From Nocardia arthritidis (GTDB lineage Bacteria > Actinomycetota > Actinomycetes > Mycobacteriales > Mycobacteriaceae): DNA of 64,000 nt. Below, piece after piece: positions 27,601 through 36,407 of this stretch (position 1 is the stretch's first letter; each line of letters starts with the position of its first letter). Under the pieces are notes generated by a model that was not told the origin of the DNA, made no database searches, and saw nothing but the letters and a program-made list of their open reading frames with translations. The position numbers and the translations under genes are program-made. The DNA is taken from assembly GCF_011801145.1 (NCBI RefSeq), contig NZ_CP046172.1, positions 2,356,001-2,420,000 of the forward strand, written 5' to 3'.

Positions 27601-30600
27601 CGGTGCCGGACGCCGAGATCGCCGCGCTGGCCACCGTGCGGCGGGGCCGCGACGGGCTCGACGAATTCACCGCGAGTATCGACCAGGTGCTGGGTGGCAC
27701 CGACCGGACACTCGGTGTGCCGCGAATTGCTTTGCCCACCTATCCATTTCAGCGCGAACGCTTCTGGCTCACCGGGCAGCACCGGCGGCGGCGCGGACAT
27801 CCGGTGCTCGATACCAGGACCGATCTGGCCGGGCGGGACGAGATCGTCTTCGGCGGCACCCTCGGTCTGGACACCCACCCCTGGCTCACCGACCACGTCG
27901 TCGAAGGCATGGTGCTGTTGCCCGGCACCCTGTTCCTGACCGCGGCGGCGCATGCGGCCCAGGCCATCGGTTACCGCGTCGTCGACGAATTGACCTTGCA
28001 GACACCGGCTTTCGTGCCGGAGCAAGGCGGGCTCGAACTGCAACTGGTGGTCGGTGCGCCCGACGCCGACGGGCGACGGCAGCTCACCGTGCATTCGCGG
28101 CGTTCCGCACGGGCCGACGCCTCCTGGCAGGCGCACGCGACGGGCGCGCTCGCGCCGGGTGAACCCGTCGCGGTCGAGCGGATCACTTGGCCGCCCGCCG
28201 GCGAACCGGTGACCGCCGACGAAATCTACGACCGGCTAACGGATCTCGGCTATGAGTACGGCCCGGCCTTCCAAGGCATACAGGCCGCGTGGCGCGTGAA
28301 CGATTCGATCTATCTATCGCTTTCGCTGCCGGAAAATATCGAAACCCGAGGCTACGATGTACATCCGGCGCTGCTCGACGCCGCACTGCAAATGGCGGCC
28401 CTCGACGGCGCCACCGCCGCCGGGCGGGTGGTGCTGCCCTTCGCCTGGCACGGTGTGCGAGTCGGTGAGGCGCCATCGTCCACGCTGCGCGCCCGATTGA
28501 CCTTCACGAGCGACCAAACGATGTCGGCGGTGCTCTGGGACGAGGAGGGCAATCCGGTTGTCACCGCCGACAAGCTGACATTGCGACCGCTGCCCGCCGC
28601 GGCCGCCGACGCGAGCGAAGTGGTGCGCCAATGTCTGTTCCGGGTCGGCTGGGAGCCACTAGCCGCATCGGGAATCCCGTTGCGGCAGACGGACACATGG
28701 GCGGTACTCGGCGACCCGGCCGCGCTCGCACCTGATCTGGACGGCATTCGCGTCGCCACGGACCTGGCCCAGCTGGCCGAATCGGTGCCGCAGGTGATAT
28801 TCGTACCGCTGATTGCCGCCGGGATTGATCCGGCCGCAACGATTCCGGCCGCGGTCAGCGCCGCGGTGCACGCGGTGCTCGGCCTGGTGCAGGCATGGCT
28901 TGCTGATCGGCGGTTCGCCCGGAGCAGGCTCGTTTTCGTGACGCGAGCCGCGGTCGGCACCGAAACCGATACCGGTCCAATGGATCTGGTCAACGCGCCG
29001 ATCTGGGGTCTGCTGCGGTCGGCTCAGTCGGAACATCCCGATCGGTTCGTCCTGCTCGATGTGGACGACACCGCGAGTGCGGATCTGATTGCCCGCGCGC
29101 TCGGCAGTGGCGAACCCGAGCTTGCGCTGCGCGAAAACCGGTTGCTGGCACCGCGATTGACTCGATACCAGCCGACGGCGCCGGCCGTCCCGTTCGACGC
29201 GGAAAGCCGCGTGCTGATCACCGGCGGGCTCGGGGCGATCGGCACACTGGTGGCGAAGCATCTGGTGCGCAGGCATGGCGTGCGCAGGATGATCCTGGTC
29301 GGGCGGGGCGGTTCGGACAGCCCGCACGCCGCCGCGGTGGTAGCGGAATTGGCCGGACTCGGCGCGACGGCCGAGGTGCATGCCTGCGACGCGGCCGACC
29401 GCGACGCGTTGGCCGCGCTGCTTGCCGAGGTGTGCGCGGACGGACCGCTGGACGCCGTGGTGCATGCGGCCGGTGTGCTGCGCGATGCCACGGTGCAGCT
29501 GATGACGCCGGAGCAGGTGGATATCGCGTTGCGCCCCAAGGTGGCGGCGGCGTGGAATCTGCACGAGCTCACGAAAGAGCTTCCGCTGCGGGCCTTCCTG
29601 GTGTTCTCGTCGATCGCGGCCACGCTGGGCAATGCCGGTCAGGCGAATTACGCGGCGGGCAACGCATTCCTCGACGCCATCGCCCAGCAGCGCACCCGGC
29701 TGGGTTTGCCTGGGAAATCGTGTATTTGGGGGCTGTGGTCGCTGCCGGACGGCATGGCCGCCGGGCTCGGCGATGTCGATCTGCGCAGGCTGGCCAGGGC
29801 GGGCGTGCTGCCCATCACCGCCGACGACGGGATGGAACTGTTCGACGCGGTGGCGGGCGCCGACCTTCCGGCCGTCGTCGCGGCGCGGTTCGATACGCAG
29901 GCGCTGCGCGGGCTGCGCGCGGTGCGACCGCTGTTGTCGGGGTTGATCCGCAGGCCCGCGCGCCGGGCGGCCGCGGATACGCCCGACGACAGCTCGGCGT
30001 GGGTGCGGCGGATGCGTGCGCTGCCCGCCGCCGAGCGCGCGGCCGCCGCGCTTCGTTCGGTGCTCGCCGAGGTGGGTGTGGTGGCGGGCGGCGGCTCGGT
30101 CGATGCCGGAATGACGTTCCGGGACTTGGGATTCGGCTCGCTGATGGCGGTGGAACTGCGCAATCGGCTGGTCGCGGCGACCGGGCTGCGGCTGTCGTCG
30201 ACCACGGTATTCGACCATCCGACGCCCATTCTGCTGAGCGAACACCTGGCCGCACTGGTCGGCGCCGCCGAGGCCGAGCCGGTGCGGGCGCCCGCGGCGG
30301 TCACCGCGCCGGAGCGGGATCCGATCGCGATCGTCGGGATGGCCTGCCGGTATCCGGGCGGTGTCGAATCACCGGAAAGGTTGTGGCAGTTGGCCGCCGA
30401 CGGCGTCGACGCGATCGGCGCGTTCCCGGCCGATCGCGGCTGGGACCTCGCGGCGCTGTTCGATCGCGGGATCGGCACCAGCTACGCGCGGGAGGGCGGA
30501 TTCGTCAGCGGCGTAGATCTTTTCGACGCGGCCTTCTTCGGCGTCTCCCCGCGCGAGGCCGCGGCGATGGATCCGCAGCAGCGGCTGCTGCTGGAGACGG

Positions 30601-33600
30601 TGTGGGAGGTGTTGGAGCGGGCCGGAATCGTGCCCGAGACCCTGCGTGGTACGGAGACAGGGGTTTTCATCGGCGCGTCCTCGATCGATTACGGGCCCCG
30701 GCTGCATCAGCCGACACCGGAGTCGGCGGGATATCTGCTCACCGGCACCGCAGCCAGCGTGCTGTCCGGGCGGGTGGCGTATTCGCTGGGCTTGGAAGGC
30801 CCGGCCATCACGGTGGACACCGCGTGCTCGTCATCGCTTGTCGCACTGCACCTTGCGGCTCGGTCGCTGCGGTCGGGCGAATGCTCGCTCGCGGTTGCCG
30901 GTGGGGTGACGGTGCTTTCGACGCCGGGCATCTTCGCCGAGTTCTCCCGCCAGCAGGGCCTGTCCGCGGACGGGCGCTGCCGGGCCTTCTCTGCGGATGC
31001 AAACGGCACCGGTGCCGCGGAGGGCGTCGGCGTGCTGCTGGTGGAGCGGCTGTCGGACGCGCGGCGGCTCGGGCATCCGGTGCTCGCGGTGCTGCGCGGG
31101 TCGGCCGTCAATCAGGACGGCGCGAGCAACGGGTTGACCGCGCCGAACGGGCTGGCCCAGCGCCGGGTGATCGAACAGGCTTTGCGCTCGGCCGGATTGA
31201 CGCCCGATGAGGTGGATGCGGTGGAGGCGCACGGCACCGGAACCCGATTGGGCGACCCGATCGAGGCACAGGCCGTGCTGGCCACCTACGGCCGGGACCG
31301 GGAACGGCCGCTGTGGCTCGGCTCGCTGAAATCGAATATCGGGCACGCGCAGGCCGCGGCGGGTGTCGGCGGCGTGATCAAGATGGTGCAGGCGCTGCGG
31401 CACGAACTGCTGCCGCGCACCCTGCACGTGAGCGAGCCGACGCCGCACGTGGATTGGGCGGCGGCGCCGGTGCGACTGCTGACCGAGCCGGTGCCGTGGC
31501 CGCGGGATACGCGGGTGCGCCGGGCCGCCGTCTCCTCGTTCGGGATTTCGGGGACCAATGCCCATGTGATCGTCGAGCAGGCGCCGGATCCGGTCGACGA
31601 CGCGCCGCCGGAACGTGGACCGGTGGTGCCGCTGCCGCTGCTGCTTTCCGCGAAAACCGAACCGGCGCTGCGGGATCAGGCCCGGCGGCTGCATACGCTG
31701 CTGACCGAGCGGCCGGAGCTGGAACTCGCCGACGCCGCGACGACGCTGGCCACCGCGCGCACCCATTTCGCGCACCGGGCGGCGGTCACCGCGGCCGATC
31801 GGTCGGGCATGCTGGAAAGCCTTGCGGCACTTGCCGATAGCGGCACCGCCGCGCCGCGTGAAACCTCGGCCGCCGGTGTGACATTCCTGTTCGCGGGTCA
31901 GGGCACGCAGCGGCCCGGCATGGGCGCCGAACTGTACCAACAGTTCCCGGCCTTCGCCGAGGCATTCGACCGGGTATGCGCGGCATTCGCGCCGCATCTC
32001 ACCAGACCATTGCCGGATATCGTTTTCGCGCGGCCGGATTCGCCGGAGGCCGAGCTGCTGCGCGATACCGCGTACGCGCAGCCCGCGCTGTTCGCCTACG
32101 AGGTCGCGCTGTATCGCCTCGTGCACTCGTGGGGGCTGCGCCCGGATACGGTGCTCGGCCATTCGCTGGGGGAGTTGGTCGCCGCGCATATCGCGGGCGT
32201 GCTCACCCTGGACGATGCCGCGACCCTGGTCGCGGCGCGCGGACGGCTGATGGGCTCGGTTTCCGAACCGGGCGCGATGGTTTCCGTCCATGCCGGGATC
32301 GGCGCGGTACAGCGGGTGCTGGCCGGTGCCGGGGACCGAGCCGGGATCGCGGCCGTCAACGGTGACCGGTCGATCGTCGTATCGGGCGCCGCCGATGTCG
32401 TCGGCGCCGTCGCGGACCGGCTCGCCGCACAGGGCGTCAAAACCACCGCGCTGGAGGTGCGTTCGGCCTTCCACTCGCCGCTGATGGATGCCGTCCGCGC
32501 CGAATTCGGCGGTATCGCCGCCGAATTGACCTACCACCAGCCCGAGCTGCGGATGATCTCCACGGTGACCGGGCGAGTGGTCGGCGGCACGGAACCGCTC
32601 GACGCCAGGTACTGGGTGCAGCAGCTGCGCGAACCGGTGCTGTTCGCGGCGGGTCTGCGCGCGGCCGAATCGGCAGGGGCGGGCAACTTCGTCGAAATCG
32701 GCCCGGATGGCACGCTTTCCGGTCTGGTGCGGGCCGCGGCGAACGGTTCGGTCTACACCCTCCCGAGCGGATCCGCCGGTTACCATCCGCCGCTCACCGC
32801 ACACGGCGTGGTGCCGCTGCAACGGCGCGACCGGCCCGAGGCGCTGACCCTGATGGGCGCACTGGGCGCGGCCCATGTCGCGGGTATCGATATCGATTGG
32901 CCCAGGGTGGTCGCGCCGTGGGGCGGCCGACGAATCCCCTTGCCCACCTATGCCTTCCAACGTCGCAGGTACTGGCTGGCCCCCGCGACGGCGCCCGCGG
33001 TGCGCGGCCGGCTCGGCCATCCGATCCTGGGAGCGGGAGTTCCGGACGCCGATCGGACCGTTTGGTCGGGATCGATCGCGCTGGCCGAACATCCTTGGCT
33101 CGCCGCGCATGTGGTCGGCGGTCGGACGATCCTGCCCGCGCCGGTCCATCTCGAATTGGCGCATCGAGCCGCCGTCGAGGCCGGATACGCCGGTGTCGCC
33201 GAACTCACCGTCGAGCGACAGCTGCCGATACCGGCGACCGGCGGCGTCGATGTCCGGGTGGTGCTGGAGGCCGATTCGAATTCGCTTGTCGTCTACGGGA
33301 AGTCGGACGGGGACGCGGATTGGGTGCGGTACGCCGGTGGTGCGCCCGCTACCGAAGCGGCGGTGCCAGGGGAGAATTCCGAGCCGCAAACGATGGGTCC
33401 CGGACAGCAGGCGGTGTTCGAGGCGGAGACCGAACCGCCGACATACGCGCAGCCGCAGGCGATGCCGGAAACAAACCCTCAGCCGCGGTTGGGAGCAGAG
33501 CCGGAGACAGAGACCGCACCGGATCCGGAGACCACGTCCCCTCCGATCGACCGCGACGAGATCTACCGCAGGCTCGCGGAAGTCGGCCTGAATTATGGCC

Positions 33601-36407
33601 CGGAGTTGCGCGGCCTCACCGCGCTGCGGTTGCCGAACAGAACGAGCCGCGCCGCCAACGAGATTCGTGCGGAGGCCGAATTGCTTGCGCCACTGCCGAC
33701 CGAGGCGCAGTCCTACGATCTGCATCCCGCGCTGCTCGACACCGTCATGCAGGCGATTGCCGTGGCCGCGGCGGTTGATGGCGGTCCGATGCGAATTCCC
33801 GTCGCATGGAAGGGATATCGCGTCTATCGGCCGGGCGTCTCCCATGTCGGCGTCCGCATTGTGCGGCGGGGCGATGACGACTACCGGGTGGAGTTGCGCG
33901 ATCGGGCGGGCGCGCCGGTCGCCGCGATCGATTCCGTCACCGTACGGGCGACCGCGACGCCGAGCGAGCGTGCTGAGCTCCGAAGGTATTCCTGGACACC
34001 GGTTTTCGACGATGGATCGGTGCGCGATACGCCACGGGTCGCCGTGCTGACCAAGCGTGCGGGCGCCGCGGTCGACCGGCTCGGCGAATGCCTGCGCGCC
34101 GATATCCACGCCGATGTGATCGGCCTGCTGACCGCACTCGGTGCGGCGGGTCGCGGCACGCCGGAGTGCGTGGTGCTGCCCTATGCCGACGGCGACCTGC
34201 GCACCGTGCTGACCGAGGTACGCGAGCAGATCCAACAGGTCTGTGCCGCAACGGAATTGGCCCGCTGCCGGATAGTCGTCCTGACAAGGGGCGCGCTGTC
34301 CGTCGACGCGGAGCCACGGGCGGTCGACCCGGTGGCCCGGGCGGTCTGGGGTATGGTCCGAGCGCTGCGACCCGCTGCGGAGCAGCCGCTTTTCCTGATC
34401 GACGAGGACGGATCCGATGCCGCCGCGGCGGTTTTGGACCGCGCCCTGCTCGGCGACGAATCGCGGCTGGCCGTGCGCGGCGGCCGAATGTATCGTGCCG
34501 ACCTGGTCGAGCAGTCGGCGCCCGCACTGGAACTGCCGCCGGATCCGTTCTGGCGCTTGAACTATGCGGCGGTCGGCGCACCGGACGACATCACCGTCGT
34601 CGTCGCACCCCGGTCGAATAGGCCGCTGGTTCGGCACGAAGTGCGGGTCGCGTTGCACACCGCCGGCGTGAATTTCCGTGACGTGCTGATGAATCTGGGT
34701 GTGGTCTCGCCGCGCGCGGGCACGCCGGAGGATTCGACCGTGCAGAACGCCGAGGGCGCGGGGGTGGTGCTCGAGGTCGGGCCCGGCGTCGACCGGCTGC
34801 GGCCCGGCGATCGGGTGATGGGTCTGTTCGACGAGATGAGCCCGGTCGCCATCGGCGATCACCGGCTGCTCGCGCGGGTGCCCGACGGTTGGTCGCTGGC
34901 CGACGCCGCCTCGGTGCCCGTCGCATTTCTCACGGCGTACTACGGACTTTCGCGGCTCGGGCAGGTGCGTCCCGGTGAGCGGGTGCTGATCCACACCGCG
35001 ACCGGCGCGGTCGGGATGGCGGCCATCCAGGTGGCCAGGCAACTCGGCGCGGAGGTGTTCGCGACGGCAAGTCCCGGCAAATGGCCGACGCTGCGCGCGC
35101 TCGGCATACCCGACGATCACATCGCGTCGTCGCGCGATGCCTCGTTCGAGGAGCGATTCCGCGCGGATACGCCTGGACGGCCGGATATCGACGCGGTGCT
35201 GAACTCGCTGGCCGGACCGTTGACCGACGCGTCGCTGCGGCTGCTCACGCCGCCGCCGGGCGCGCGGGCCGGGCGGTTCCTCGATATGGGGAAGACCGAT
35301 CCGCGCGATCCGGCCGCGGTGGCCGACGAATACTCGGGTGTCGCATACTCCCGCTTCGATATTCGCGATCCCGGACCCGACGGGGTGCGTGGTCTGCTCG
35401 ACGAGTTGATCGAGCTGTTCGAGGCGGGCAGCCTGACCCCGATTCCGACAACGGTCAGCCATGTGACCGAGGCGCGGCAGGCCTTCCGCACCATGGCCGA
35501 GGCGCGGCATCTGGGCAAGGTGGTGTTGCGGCTCAGGGACTGGCCGACCGATCGCGCGGTGCTGCTCACGGGTGGGATGACGGCAGCGATCGCCCGGCAC
35601 CTGGTCGGCGCGCACGGGGTGCGGTCGCTGGTATTCGTCGACGGACCGGGTCAACAATCCGATGCCGACCTGGTTCGGGAACTCGGCCAGCTCGGTGCGG
35701 AGATAGCAACGCGCACAGCCGATCTCGGTGACAGAACCGCGGTGGCCGCGCTGCTCGACGAACTGGACCGGTCCGGTATCCGGCTCGGCGCGATCGTGCA
35801 CGCCGCCGTAACACCCACCGCACCAACGGATCTCGACAGGATCCTGGACGCGACGGCACATCCCGCCGCACATCTGCACGAGCTGACGAAGCAGCTGGAC
35901 CTTTCGGCGTTCGTTCTCCTCGCCGAGCCCGCGGCCACGCCGGAGCACGCCGCGGCCAACGCATACCTCGACGGTCTGGCGGAGGCCAGGGCAGCCGCCG
36001 CGCTGCCCGGCCTCTCGATCACGGTGCGGCCCTTGGAGATCACGCCGCAGTGGTTGCGGCTGTTCGATCGAGCGGTCGCGCTCGGCTCGGGGACGGTGGT
36101 CGTCGCGTCGCCCGGCGACAGCCCGGCTCCCGCCGCGGTGCCGGAAACGGGTGCCGCGACCGCGAATCTGCTGCGCCTGATCTGCACCGCGACGGCGGAG
36201 GTGCTCGCGCTCGCACCCACCGAAGTCGTCGCACCGGATGCGCATTTCCGTGAGCTCGGGCTGACCTCGCTCGGTGCGATCGAACTGCGCGACCGGGTGT
36301 CGGAGGCGACCGGGGTGCCACTGCCGCCGACCCTGGTATTCGACTATCCGACACCGAACGATCTCGTGGAATACCTTGGCACACAATCATTTACGAGGGG
36401 AATCTGA
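21642..36407 (+). CDS. Type I modular polyketide synthase, loading module plus two modules
   Basis: 4921 residues from the GTG at 21642 (GAGGAG five bases upstream; alternative GTG 21615). Residues are approximate. Loading: KSQ 1-415, with Gln151 in VDAGQASSL in place of Cys; an AT remnant 500-640 in which AAGPVS replaces GHSxG; a Ser/Ala/Pro-rich filler 605-710; ACP (Ser798). Module 1: KS (Cys1022), AT (Ser1462), second AT (Ser1795), both with YASH (methylmalonyl type); DH with HVVEGMVLLP (His2085) and HPALLD; KR with an intact NYAAGN block; ACP (Ser2833). Module 2: KS (Cys3062), AT (Ser3508, SAFH, malonyl type), DH with a 70-residue insert, ER with TGAVGMAA, KR lacking its Ser and Tyr, ACP (Ser4876). 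No thioesterase: the chain passes to an NRPS. Predicted acyl: a short 2-methyl-enoyl unit extended by one malonate. Confidence 0.93.
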   Translation: MADEVAIVGMSCRVPGAESVAEYWRLLRDGVDATGAGTPRDRRLARVRRFDAAFFGIAPHEADSMDPQQRLTLELSWQALEDAGIAPAVLRGSAAGVFIGVCASDYLALLDDSKQAVPQHAMTGLHRSVIANRVSHHLDWHGPSLTVDAGQASSLAAIHLACASVRSGESRLAVAGGVQLNPSEQSARIAEGFGGLSDAGRVRTFDAAADGYVRGEGAAFVVLKRLAEARADGDRVYAVIRGSAVNHDGTGVGLVVPNARAQAEVLRAAHRRAGIEPAAVQYVELHGTGTRVGDPIEAEALGLVFGAGRTGRPALRVGSTKTNIGHLEGAAGAIGLVKTALAVSHGVLPASLHFENPNPAIPFDELPVEVQTAQTPWPDAGAERIAGVSSFSVGGTNCHVVLAEPPAALARNRESGPAASARMLPWVLSARDDRALRAQARRLAEQLAENGSRPADLAYSLAATREAMEYRAIVLADSVATAGPLLREVADGTRTGVVDRIVFELAENPSGAARLAARLLVRSALFREQLAAVDPFFGRSVVDDLLAGEPESISRPVHFAILSALVEFWRRHGIDPAGLRAAGPVSLLAAAVAAGALPLREAAGIASRADAQPETIAEPRIPVFVAGPTESPSASDDPRCLPADGNAAESSCAPADFASAEVGGPHRSTADTGELPHAPASTEAGNIAASLSASDIAELLCAPDAFASIAPRDLPVGMVAMDTAFGGGSPEFVDLPLYAFQGDDHWWSSTEEVAAQENSPRPRTAGELRDAVRAEIAAVLGDETADPTSTFRDLGFGSLLAVELRNRLSALTGLRLPTTVVFDHPTPDLLAAHLVALSAGTPVDEPVPVVSAHGDEPIAIVAMACRYPGGIRSPEDLWRVVVDGVDAISPFPADRGWDMAALADDPAVVVREGGFLRDVDQFDAAFFGIAPREAQAMDPQQRLLLECAWETFERAAMDPMSLRGSRTGVFIGTIAQEYGPRLPEAGESTGLLFTGTTSSVASGRVAYVFGLEGPALTIDTACSSSLVALHQAALSLRSGECGLALAGGVTVLPSTGMVTEFSRLGALSADGRCRAFAAGASGFGLAEGVGLLLLERLSDARRLGHPVLAVLRGSAVNQDGASNGLTAPNESAQRQVIAQALRSGGLTPADVDAVEAHGTGTALGDPIEAHALLATYGRDRERPLLLGSLKSNIGHAQAAAGVGGVIKMVLALRHELLPKTLHAEQPTAHIDWASAPMRLLTEPVPWPRRDRVRRAGVSSFGVSGTNAHVIVEQAPEEPPSVPVRTDVALPLLISAKTRQALRDRAQQLDATLAADPGIDIAELAASLAITRTHFPCRVTIPPGEPAAVRDALRQLAAGETDPRVVSNAGRTVFVFPGQGSQWVGMGRALLAASPVFARQLRRCADALAPHLDCDVVEVLRRGDAADFERVEIIQPVLFAVMVSLARLWQAYGVEPDAVVGHSQGEIAAAHIAGALSLADAAYISAVRVRLLQDLAGTGTMASVPLPADRVAQRLAEYPDIYVACVNSPFQTVVSGGMAVVREVVARWQDEGVEAKTIPVDYASHCPHIDAMRDELLAALRDVTPKAADIAFYSTVEAGVVDTTRLTAEYWCRNMREPVRLAETARALIAAGHDTFIEASPHPILTVALEQTSGTTDIDATVLPTLHREQGGVADLYGALGQAHLAGRSVDWAAVRADTAGRGGIVFVFPGQGSQWVGMGRALLDSSPVFAHHLRACADALAAHVDFDVVEVLRRGDAADFGHAETIQPILFAVMVSLARLWQAYGVEPDAVVGHSQGEIAAAHIAGALSLADAAYICVARATTMEPLSGTGTMASVPLPVERTEPWLADYPDLYVAGANSPVQTIVSGGRAAIAALIARLREAGITAKPIAMDYASHSPHVDVVREDLLTALRDVTPEPSDIACYSSVRGAVIDTRELTAEYWWQNLREPVRWDATVRALIAAGHRVFVEVSPHPILTVAVEQIAETVPDAEIAALATVRRGRDGLDEFTASIDQVLGGTDRTLGVPRIALPTYPFQRERFWLTGQHRRRRGHPVLDTRTDLAGRDEIVFGGTLGLDTHPWLTDHVVEGMVLLPGTLFLTAAAHAAQAIGYRVVDELTLQTPAFVPEQGGLELQLVVGAPDADGRRQLTVHSRRSARADASWQAHATGALAPGEPVAVERITWPPAGEPVTADEIYDRLTDLGYEYGPAFQGIQAAWRVNDSIYLSLSLPENIETRGYDVHPALLDAALQMAALDGATAAGRVVLPFAWHGVRVGEAPSSTLRARLTFTSDQTMSAVLWDEEGNPVVTADKLTLRPLPAAAADASEVVRQCLFRVGWEPLAASGIPLRQTDTWAVLGDPAALAPDLDGIRVATDLAQLAESVPQVIFVPLIAAGIDPAATIPAAVSAAVHAVLGLVQAWLADRRFARSRLVFVTRAAVGTETDTGPMDLVNAPIWGLLRSAQSEHPDRFVLLDVDDTASADLIARALGSGEPELALRENRLLAPRLTRYQPTAPAVPFDAESRVLITGGLGAIGTLVAKHLVRRHGVRRMILVGRGGSDSPHAAAVVAELAGLGATAEVHACDAADRDALAALLAEVCADGPLDAVVHAAGVLRDATVQLMTPEQVDIALRPKVAAAWNLHELTKELPLRAFLVFSSIAATLGNAGQANYAAGNAFLDAIAQQRTRLGLPGKSCIWGLWSLPDGMAAGLGDVDLRRLARAGVLPITADDGMELFDAVAGADLPAVVAARFDTQALRGLRAVRPLLSGLIRRPARRAAADTPDDSSAWVRRMRALPAAERAAAALRSVLAEVGVVAGGGSVDAGMTFRDLGFGSLMAVELRNRLVAATGLRLSSTTVFDHPTPILLSEHLAALVGAAEAEPVRAPAAVTAPERDPIAIVGMACRYPGGVESPERLWQLAADGVDAIGAFPADRGWDLAALFDRGIGTSYAREGGFVSGVDLFDAAFFGVSPREAAAMDPQQRLLLETVWEVLERAGIVPETLRGTETGVFIGASSIDYGPRLHQPTPESAGYLLTGTAASVLSGRVAYSLGLEGPAITVDTACSSSLVALHLAARSLRSGECSLAVAGGVTVLSTPGIFAEFSRQQGLSADGRCRAFSADANGTGAAEGVGVLLVERLSDARRLGHPVLAVLRGSAVNQDGASNGLTAPNGLAQRRVIEQALRSAGLTPDEVDAVEAHGTGTRLGDPIEAQAVLATYGRDRERPLWLGSLKSNIGHAQAAAGVGGVIKMVQALRHELLPRTLHVSEPTPHVDWAAAPVRLLTEPVPWPRDTRVRRAAVSSFGISGTNAHVIVEQAPDPVDDAPPERGPVVPLPLLLSAKTEPALRDQARRLHTLLTERPELELADAATTLATARTHFAHRAAVTAADRSGMLESLAALADSGTAAPRETSAAGVTFLFAGQGTQRPGMGAELYQQFPAFAEAFDRVCAAFAPHLTRPLPDIVFARPDSPEAELLRDTAYAQPALFAYEVALYRLVHSWGLRPDTVLGHSLGELVAAHIAGVLTLDDAATLVAARGRLMGSVSEPGAMVSVHAGIGAVQRVLAGAGDRAGIAAVNGDRSIVVSGAADVVGAVADRLAAQGVKTTALEVRSAFHSPLMDAVRAEFGGIAAELTYHQPELRMISTVTGRVVGGTEPLDARYWVQQLREPVLFAAGLRAAESAGAGNFVEIGPDGTLSGLVRAAANGSVYTLPSGSAGYHPPLTAHGVVPLQRRDRPEALTLMGALGAAHVAGIDIDWPRVVAPWGGRRIPLPTYAFQRRRYWLAPATAPAVRGRLGHPILGAGVPDADRTVWSGSIALAEHPWLAAHVVGGRTILPAPVHLELAHRAAVEAGYAGVAELTVERQLPIPATGGVDVRVVLEADSNSLVVYGKSDGDADWVRYAGGAPATEAAVPGENSEPQTMGPGQQAVFEAETEPPTYAQPQAMPETNPQPRLGAEPETETAPDPETTSPPIDRDEIYRRLAEVGLNYGPELRGLTALRLPNRTSRAANEIRAEAELLAPLPTEAQSYDLHPALLDTVMQAIAVAAAVDGGPMRIPVAWKGYRVYRPGVSHVGVRIVRRGDDDYRVELRDRAGAPVAAIDSVTVRATATPSERAELRRYSWTPVFDDGSVRDTPRVAVLTKRAGAAVDRLGECLRADIHADVIGLLTALGAAGRGTPECVVLPYADGDLRTVLTEVREQIQQVCAATELARCRIVVLTRGALSVDAEPRAVDPVARAVWGMVRALRPAAEQPLFLIDEDGSDAAAAVLDRALLGDESRLAVRGGRMYRADLVEQSAPALELPPDPFWRLNYAAVGAPDDITVVVAPRSNRPLVRHEVRVALHTAGVNFRDVLMNLGVVSPRAGTPEDSTVQNAEGAGVVLEVGPGVDRLRPGDRVMGLFDEMSPVAIGDHRLLARVPDGWSLADAASVPVAFLTAYYGLSRLGQVRPGERVLIHTATGAVGMAAIQVARQLGAEVFATASPGKWPTLRALGIPDDHIASSRDASFEERFRADTPGRPDIDAVLNSLAGPLTDASLRLLTPPPGARAGRFLDMGKTDPRDPAAVADEYSGVAYSRFDIRDPGPDGVRGLLDELIELFEAGSLTPIPTTVSHVTEARQAFRTMAEARHLGKVVLRLRDWPTDRAVLLTGGMTAAIARHLVGAHGVRSLVFVDGPGQQSDADLVRELGQLGAEIATRTADLGDRTAVAALLDELDRSGIRLGAIVHAAVTPTAPTDLDRILDATAHPAAHLHELTKQLDLSAFVLLAEPAATPEHAAANAYLDGLAEARAAAALPGLSITVRPLEITPQWLRLFDRAVALGSGTVVVASPGDSPAPAAVPETGAATANLLRLICTATAEVLALAPTEVVAPDAHFRELGLTSLGAIELRDRVSEATGVPLPPTLVFDYPTPNDLVEYLGTQSFTRGI
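23145..23850 (+). other. Degenerate loading acyltransferase domain inside the PKS
   Basis: The segment starts like an AT (RIVFELAENPSGAARLAARL against the usual VFVFPGQGSQWxGMGxxLL), and HFAILSALVEFWRRHGIDP matches the pre-active-site helix. At the active site GHSQGE is replaced by AAGPVSLL. The second half of the domain, including the substrate loop, is replaced by a Ser/Ala/Pro-rich stretch of roughly 100 residues. The usual post-AT linker returns at LPLYAFQ. Confidence 0.75.
25750..27650 (+). repeat. Tandem duplicated acyltransferase domains in PKS module 1
   Basis: Two AT domains lie head to tail. From CTGTTCGCGGTGATGG (25950 and 26949; offset 999 bp) about 140 bp around the GHSQGE block is nearly identical. 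Both have an intact catalytic Ser and YASH. Divergence is greater outside that block, so local gene conversion after an older duplication is possible. Confidence 0.8.
33340..33550 (+). repeat. Pro/Glu/Thr-rich insert in the DH domain of PKS module 2
   Basis: About 70 residues rich in Pro, Glu, Thr and Gln separate the two hotdog halves of DH2; DH1 has no counterpart. Short PQ and PET motifs recur without an exact period. The catalytic His (HVVGGRTILP) and Asp (DLHPALLD) blocks on either side are intact, so the insert is likely a flexible surface loop. Confidence 0.7.

Noticed and set aside
30831..36386. 1851-codon minus-strand open frame opposite the PKS (also long ones at 44861-48367 and 54644-56590)
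   Set aside because: Antisense shadows of strongly biased codons: Arg/His/Gln-rich, no domains, no ribosome sites.
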